Shown here: positions 59,754 to 64,000 of the stretch, one piece after another
How positions within the stretch are numbered: the first letter of the stretch is position 1
How the letters are laid out: each line of letters begins with the position of its first letter
Assembly: GCA_003574885.1 (NCBI GenBank)
Contig: PJFC01000001.1
Coordinates: 930,001 to 994,000 of the forward strand
Length of the DNA stretch: 64,000 nt
Source: Geobacter sp.
GTDB lineage: Bacteria > Desulfobacterota > Desulfuromonadia > Geobacterales > Geobacteraceae
Reading direction: 5' to 3'
The notes under the pieces: generated by a model
Seen by the model: only the letters and a program-made list of their open reading frames with translations
Told to the model about the DNA's origin: nothing
Database searches by the model: none
Translations under genes and position numbers: made by a program

Positions 59754-60470
59754 ATGAAAAAAGTATTGGCAACAATTGCGGTCGTCAGTCTTATGGCCGC
59801 AGCAACAACAGTATCGGCAATGTCCATCGTGGGGACCAAGCACGACCTGAGTTCGACAACGGGTGGCGGTACCTACAAAGGCAGCACCACTCAGATCTGC
59901 GTTTTCTGCCACACGCCACACAACGCTGTCGGAGTTAACGGCAGCTTCTACCCCCTCTGGAACAGAAGCAACCCTGCAGCCAGCGGCTTCAAGCTCTATT
60001 CATCGGGCGGCATGCAAAACGGCTACCTGACTAACGGCCAGGGTGGAGCTTCTACTGGCTTTACTGCCGACAGCGTCTCCCTCTACTGCATGAGCTGCCA
60101 TGACGGTGCCACCACTCTTGGCGCCGTGAAGAATCCGCCGCTTGACTCTCCTGCTAGTATCACCACAATATCTGGGACTAACACGATTACCAGCTCAGCA
60201 AATCTTAATGATGCGTCGAACAGCCTGATGAACGACCATCCGGTCAACTTTAACCTGACTAACGGCGCTGATCCTGCCATTGGAACGGTTACCACCAATA
60301 CGGTAGGGACTGCTTCGATCACCAATAAGCTGCCGCTCTATAAGTCTCAGCGCGGTAACACCTCCCTTGAGTGCGCAAGCTGCCATGCTGTGCATGACAA
60401 TGCTGAAGGGATGTTCCTGCGTACCACCATGAATGGCAGCCTTCTCTGTCTCGGTTGTCACATTAAGTAA
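59754..60470 (+). CDS. omcE: tetrahaem cytochrome, OmcE-like (extracellular nanowire type)
   Basis: A 238-residue exported cytochrome. A signal peptide (about 1-22, ending TVSA) precedes MSIVGTKHDLSS, and four haem sites are CVFCH, CMSCH, CASCH and CLGCH, with long Ser/Thr/Gly/Asn-rich stretches between, as in OmcE of G. sulfurreducens, which polymerises into extracellular filaments. The neighbourhood (PpcA, ResB, ResC, two cytochromes, NHL protein) is the same order I recall for that locus. AAAGGAGTAGCGC precedes ATG 59754 and a strong terminator follows. Filament formation is inference. Confidence 0.87.
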   Translation: MKKVLATIAVVSLMAAATTVSAMSIVGTKHDLSSTTGGGTYKGSTTQICVFCHTPHNAVGVNGSFYPLWNRSNPAASGFKLYSSGGMQNGYLTNGQGGASTGFTADSVSLYCMSCHDGATTLGAVKNPPLDSPASITTISGTNTITSSANLNDASNSLMNDHPVNFNLTNGADPAIGTVTTNTVGTASITNKLPLYKSQRGNTSLECASCHAVHDNAEGMFLRTTMNGSLLCLGCHIK

Positions 60471-60829
60471 TGAATTTTTTACTGTAATTCTCTCGGGGGA
60501 TGGGAAACCATCCCCCTTTTTTTGTCGTGATTCTCCCCGGCGGAGGCAGTTGGCAGTGCTGGGATGCTTATGTCGTTGCATGTGCGTGATTGCGCTATTT
60601 CGCCTGTGGTGTCGAGCCATATCACCGATTATCGAGGATGGAAAACCTCGATTATTCCCATCTCGCAATTACACTCAAAAAAACGGTATGTTATGTCGTG
60701 TCTTAAGGTGATGTTTTGTTGGTGCAGAAGGTATGGTATTTGCATTACAAGGCTGTTTATCTCCAATTAACGATGGTTCAAGCCTTCGGAAATATTGCGA
60801 AAGTCTCACAACAGGTTCAAGGTCACTTG
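60471..60829. other. intergenic region between omcE and the beta-barrel gene
   Basis: Starts with a terminator (60495-60523). A seven-base inverted repeat ATCGAGG/CCTCGAT lies at 60631-60652. The rest is AT-rich with no supported gene; possible promoter but no clear consensus. An in-frame extension of the downstream gene to 60716 has no signal-peptide or ribosome support. Confidence 0.5.
60495..60523 (+). terminator. Rho-independent terminator of omcE
   Basis: GGGGGATGG (60495-60503) and CCATCCCCC (60508-60516) around GAAA, followed by seven T. Confidence 0.95.
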
Positions 60830-63136
60830 ATGCGGATAAAGCACAACATATTTCTACAACTGCTGACGATGCTGCTCTGTCTGACCTCATTGCAGTTCCT
60901 GTCCCGTTCAGCCTATGCGAGGCTTTCCGGTGAGGCGGAGCTTGGCTACGAGACGTACGATGCGAAAATCGACGGAGTCAAGGTAGTCAAAGCCGACTCT
61001 TTCATGCATCGCTATTCTCTCCTCTATTCCGATTCGAGGGCATTGGCCGGCGGACGCCTCGGTGGTTACGAGTACTCCCTCGGCTACGAGTGGGGCGCCT
61101 TCGATACTAACGTAAAAACCTCCCTTCCTGCCGGCAATACCGACATCTCCCAGACTCGCGGTCACATCCTCTTTAACGGCGAGATACTCTTCGACCCCAA
61201 AGAACTTCCGCTCACTTTCCACGCCTATAGCCATGATATGAACAGGATGCAGTTCCAGCGAAATTTGAATACTTTCAGCGCGGCCAGCATCATCGGTTCG
61301 GGTGACCAGATCCTTTCCACTACGATGCCCTACGATATCATCGACGGCCAGCGGATCAGCAGCGGGGCTACCCTTGTTTTCGGCGTGCGCAATGGAATGA
61401 CCAACGGTTACAATGCCATTTTCCGGCATATTCCGATGCTCTGGCTTGATTACCAGGATGAGATCGTCCACGATACCAAGGGCCTGACCCCTATGGATAC
61501 CCGCCTGAGCCGTTTTGCCTTCGTCAGTCTCAACAAGAAGGACAACTGGTTCCATTTTCGCTCAAGCCGTTACAACGACTACATCAACCCCAATAATGAC
61601 TGGAAGGAAAAAGCCTTCCAGATCGGCACGGTCGATCAGACTATGCAACGCAGGTGGATCGACTTCACCAACTGGATCAAGATCTCTGTCGACGGGAGTT
61701 GGACCAAGCGCGATGCTCCGGATATTATTAACGCGACAGAGCGCTATGACCTGAACCTTTTCTCCATTGCTACCCGCAGTGCGTGGGACGCACGGACCTT
61801 TGCCACCTTCAGCCGGTATACCGACGACAACAGGTTGCATTATGACGCGAACCTGCCTCTGTATGTTGCCGGAACATGGGGAACCGACACTGATTGGCGG
61901 TTCAGGGTCAGCGATCGCGAGCAGAAAATGTTGAATACGCTCAGGGACTGGGAAAATACCTCCGACATGCTATCGACGATGCAGGTAACAGCCTTCAAAC
62001 GCTCTTCCTTTACGCTTACTCCAACCGCTTCGATTGAATACACTGACGCCACGACTACCGGCAAGACCCTTGCCCTTGAAGGTGCCGTGGAGACCTCAAG
62101 TACCCGGCGTTTTTCTTCCCGGTACACCCTGTTCGGCCGTTATGACGTGAAATATTTCACTGCCGAGCGTTCTGCGCAGGCCTCGACCAACTATCTGACC
62201 CAGGAACTCGAGGGACGTTTTGCCTATACGCCTTCAGCGACATGGAACGTCCAGTTGGAGCAGAAGTTCCAGACCGCATCCGGAACCAACCCCGGAACGA
62301 GCGGAGAGGCTATTACGGTCAACAGCGATTTCAATACAAATACAAGTAGCAGCACCTACTGGCGTGGCAACGGATTGTCTATTGGGGATTATACCCGTTC
62401 CGTGACCAGGCTGTCGGGCTCCTGGCGGCCGCTGCCACGCCTGACGGTTTCCCTTGCGGCGTCAGAGGATATGCTGTTTGCCTCGGGTCAGAGCGCCAGC
62501 TATATCACAACCATTAATAATTCCATCTCCTATGATGTTACCTCACTCCACTTTAACGTCCAGAACCAGTATTCGATGCAGAAAAATGCCAACGGATCGG
62601 ATACCAGCATATCGAGTAACGGCTATGCCAGCTATACGCCGAATCGTAACGTGGACGGTTCGCTCAACTACAATATTCAGCGCCGCACGTTCAACGATAA
62701 TAACTCTTCCACCTATGCAACGCTGACACAGAAATTCAATTACTACATTTTTCGCGTCAATGGAGTCAGTCGCAGGCTTCTGGAATTCAATGAGCAGATA
62801 GAGTATAACGAAAACAGCAGTGTTAACGCGAACTCGGTGCTTCTCATTGGGCCGATGTCGTCATTTAACACAAATGTTTCGACCACTTCCACTGCATCCA
62901 TCACACGTTTTACACTCGGTGGGCGCTACTATCCACTTAAACACCTCTACGTCGGGGTATCCGGCCAGTACTACCTGATTGACCCGGGCGGGATAAAAGG
63001 GCAGATATACACGGGCTCTCTCGGGTTAAATGCCAGCAAGCTCTCCTTTAGCCTTGATTACAGCTATGGCACCCAGCAGAATGGCGCCAAACGAGTTGAA
63101 CAGCGGTTTGCTGCCAACATGAAGAAGGCATTTTAG
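60830..63136 (+). CDS. outer-membrane beta-barrel protein of the cytochrome locus
   Basis: A 768-residue exported protein. Signal peptide about 1-30 (MRIKHNIFLQLLTMLLCLTS... ending SAYA). The rest is made of alternating aromatic and polar beta strands, with many Tyr, Ser, Thr and Asn, long loops, no Cys in the mature part, and a C-terminal Phe (NMKKAF), as in porin-like barrels. I estimate more than 20 strands. It could be the outer-membrane conduit for the OmcE-like filament or for an electron-transfer complex. ATG 60830 has CAAGGTCAC upstream; Met at other sites gives no signal peptide. Confidence 0.83.
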   Translation: MRIKHNIFLQLLTMLLCLTSLQFLSRSAYARLSGEAELGYETYDAKIDGVKVVKADSFMHRYSLLYSDSRALAGGRLGGYEYSLGYEWGAFDTNVKTSLPAGNTDISQTRGHILFNGEILFDPKELPLTFHAYSHDMNRMQFQRNLNTFSAASIIGSGDQILSTTMPYDIIDGQRISSGATLVFGVRNGMTNGYNAIFRHIPMLWLDYQDEIVHDTKGLTPMDTRLSRFAFVSLNKKDNWFHFRSSRYNDYINPNNDWKEKAFQIGTVDQTMQRRWIDFTNWIKISVDGSWTKRDAPDIINATERYDLNLFSIATRSAWDARTFATFSRYTDDNRLHYDANLPLYVAGTWGTDTDWRFRVSDREQKMLNTLRDWENTSDMLSTMQVTAFKRSSFTLTPTASIEYTDATTTGKTLALEGAVETSSTRRFSSRYTLFGRYDVKYFTAERSAQASTNYLTQELEGRFAYTPSATWNVQLEQKFQTASGTNPGTSGEAITVNSDFNTNTSSSTYWRGNGLSIGDYTRSVTRLSGSWRPLPRLTVSLAASEDMLFASGQSASYITTINNSISYDVTSLHFNVQNQYSMQKNANGSDTSISSNGYASYTPNRNVDGSLNYNIQRRTFNDNNSSTYATLTQKFNYYIFRVNGVSRRLLEFNEQIEYNENSSVNANSVLLIGPMSSFNTNVSTTSTASITRFTLGGRYYPLKHLYVGVSGQYYLIDPGGIKGQIYTGSLGLNASKLSFSLDYSYGTQQNGAKRVEQRFAANMKKAF

Positions 63137-63371
63137 AAGTTATCGCTGTAAGCCGGTCGTTTGCCGGCTGTCAACTTGTATCATCACATACCGGGGCTTC
63201 CCGGTATTTCTTTTTTCCGGGAGTGCTGGCGTGGATCCGCTTGTACCGTCCCGGGAGTTACTGTTAATTCATCGACAAGCCCCCCCTCCTTCCTCCCCCC
63301 TCCGGGGGAAGGACTCTTTGCCCTCCCCCAGCGGGGAGGTTGGGTGGGGAAAAATTTGGGAGGAGGGTTTT
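63137..63371. repeat. GC-rich intergenic repeat before the glycosyltransferase
   Basis: CCCCTCCGGGGGAAGG and CCCCAGCGGGGAGGTTGGG (63297-63345) are inverted and repeated stretches of the same family as at 52640, 55570 and 59040. No coding region. Confidence 0.6.
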
Positions 63372-64000
63372 ATCCTCACGGTTTCCATCATCATACCGGT
63401 AAAACCCGGCGGGGAAGTGAAGGCACTGAAGGGGCTGACAGGTCTTGACTATCCACCTGACAAGCTGGAGATAATCATCGCCGAGGGGATGCAGCCGAGC
63501 GTGCAGCGGAACAAGGCCGCACGTGAGGCCCATGGCGATATCCTCTATTTCCTCGACGACGATTCCCTTACGGCCCCCGACTTTCTTCTCCGGACCGTAT
63601 CCCATTATGACAATCCGACTGTAGCTGCGGTAGGGGGGCCGTCTCTCACGCCGGACACAGATTCTCTGCTGCAGCGGAGTATCGGGGTTGCCCTGGCGTC
63701 ATCTTTGGGTGGCGGCGGGATGCGTAACCGCTATCGCCGGACCGGCAATGTGCGGGCCACCGGTGATCAGGAATTGATTCTGTGCAACCTCAGTTTCCGC
63801 CGTAACCTGTTTCTTGAACTGGGGGGGCTGGACAAGCGTCTCTATCCCAACGAAGAAAATGAACTCATGGACCGATTGCGTGGACGGGGGAGTATGCTCA
63901 TTCACGATCCCGATCTGGCGATTTACCGGAGTCAGCGATCGAGCTACCGGGCATTCCTGCGGCAATTCCTCAATTATGGCCGGGGGCGGGCGGAACAGAC
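63372..64000 (+). CDS. family 2 glycosyltransferase, 3' end outside window
   Basis: An open frame runs to the window edge, about 210 residues: VSIIIPVKPGG at the start is the GT-A nucleotide-binding strand, AARE near 59, the metal-binding FLDDDS near 67, then AVGGPS and a GGLDKRLYPNEENEL acceptor-side motif near 170. This is typical of GT2 enzymes that add sugars to lipids or polysaccharides. No ATG, GTG or strong TTG start is present close to the motif; GGAGGAGGG stands just before ATC 63372 (ATC CTC ACG GTT). TTG 63318 is the other in-frame choice. Start is therefore unresolved. Confidence 0.85.
   Translation, partial: MLTVSIIIPVKPGGEVKALKGLTGLDYPPDKLEIIIAEGMQPSVQRNKAAREAHGDILYFLDDDSLTAPDFLLRTVSHYDNPTVAAVGGPSLTPDTDSLLQRSIGVALASSLGGGGMRNRYRRTGNVRATGDQELILCNLSFRRNLFLELGGLDKRLYPNEENELMDRLRGRGSMLIHDPDLAIYRSQRSSYRAFLRQFLNYGRGRAEQ

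Noticed and set aside
60716-60829. N-terminal extension of the beta-barrel protein
   Set aside because: Initiation at 60716 would hide the signal peptide that begins at 60830.
60781-60829. GEMM-like riboswitch before the beta-barrel gene
   Set aside because: GCGAAAGTC resembles the GEMM junction, but the flanking helices are not present.
63161-63448. 95-aa frame before the glycosyltransferase
   Set aside because: It runs through the GC-rich repeat and is out of frame with the glycosyltransferase motif.

Overview
The window looks like a chromosome segment of a Geobacter-type bacterium (Desulfuromonadota, Geobacterales). The evidence is a dense locus of multiheme c-type cytochromes (a PpcA-like periplasmic triheme protein, ResB/ResC haem-attachment proteins, an 11-site and an 8-site cytochrome, an NHL lipoprotein and a tetrahaem OmcE-like cytochrome followed by an outer-membrane beta-barrel), a GEMM-I riboswitch of the kind common in Geobacter, a UGA-containing (selenoprotein) selD, and TPP control of thiamine genes. 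Assignment rests on protein and RNA motifs read by eye; no database search was possible.

Layout. 1-5.1 kb: end of an RND efflux operon, a MarR regulator with what look like its own operator half-sites, a decayed second outer-membrane factor gene, and a DUF1904 protein. 5.2-15.9 kb: a co-directional run of accessory enzymes (SDR, isochorismatase-like hydrolase, amidohydrolase, pirin, DODA-type dioxygenase) leading into a bacterial end-joining module with two Ku genes and a LigD split into separate polymerase and phosphoesterase-ligase proteins, then DUF72. 16-25.3 kb: a triheme cytochrome, response regulator, GEMM riboswitch with overlapping terminator, a small protein and a PAS histidine kinase, a trypsin-like protease, Tex, a methyltransferase and another SDR.

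25.4-40.1 kb: an integrated element of about 14.6 kb bounded by a tRNA-Thr(CGT) gene on the left and a 26-bp imperfect direct repeat of that gene's 5' half on the right. It carries a serine recombinase, a HigBA-like toxin-antitoxin pair, an AlpA-like regulator, a replication initiator with iterons inside its gene, a DnaB-type helicase, several tiny genes, a tail assembly chaperone with an overlapping -1 frame, a tape measure protein, and a 49-bp hairpin repeat array next to the left end. No capsid, portal, terminase or lysis gene is visible. It is either a deeply deleted siphophage or a satellite-like element that keeps its own tail-length genes; this is the most unusual part of the window.

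40.1-52.6 kb: housekeeping genes: thiC and a fused thiE-thiD behind a TPP riboswitch that carries a 121-bp palindromic insertion, alr, selD, an ASKHA (RACo C-terminal-like) protein, purH, a polytopic TPR membrane protein, purD and purE. 52.6-64 kb: the cytochrome/nanowire locus, ending in a family 2 glycosyltransferase cut by the window edge.

The cytochrome genes fit one pathway: ResB/ResC attach haem in the periplasm, PpcA-like protein shuttles electrons, the larger cytochromes and NHL lipoprotein act in the envelope, and the OmcE-like protein with the neighbouring beta-barrel may carry electrons outside the cell.
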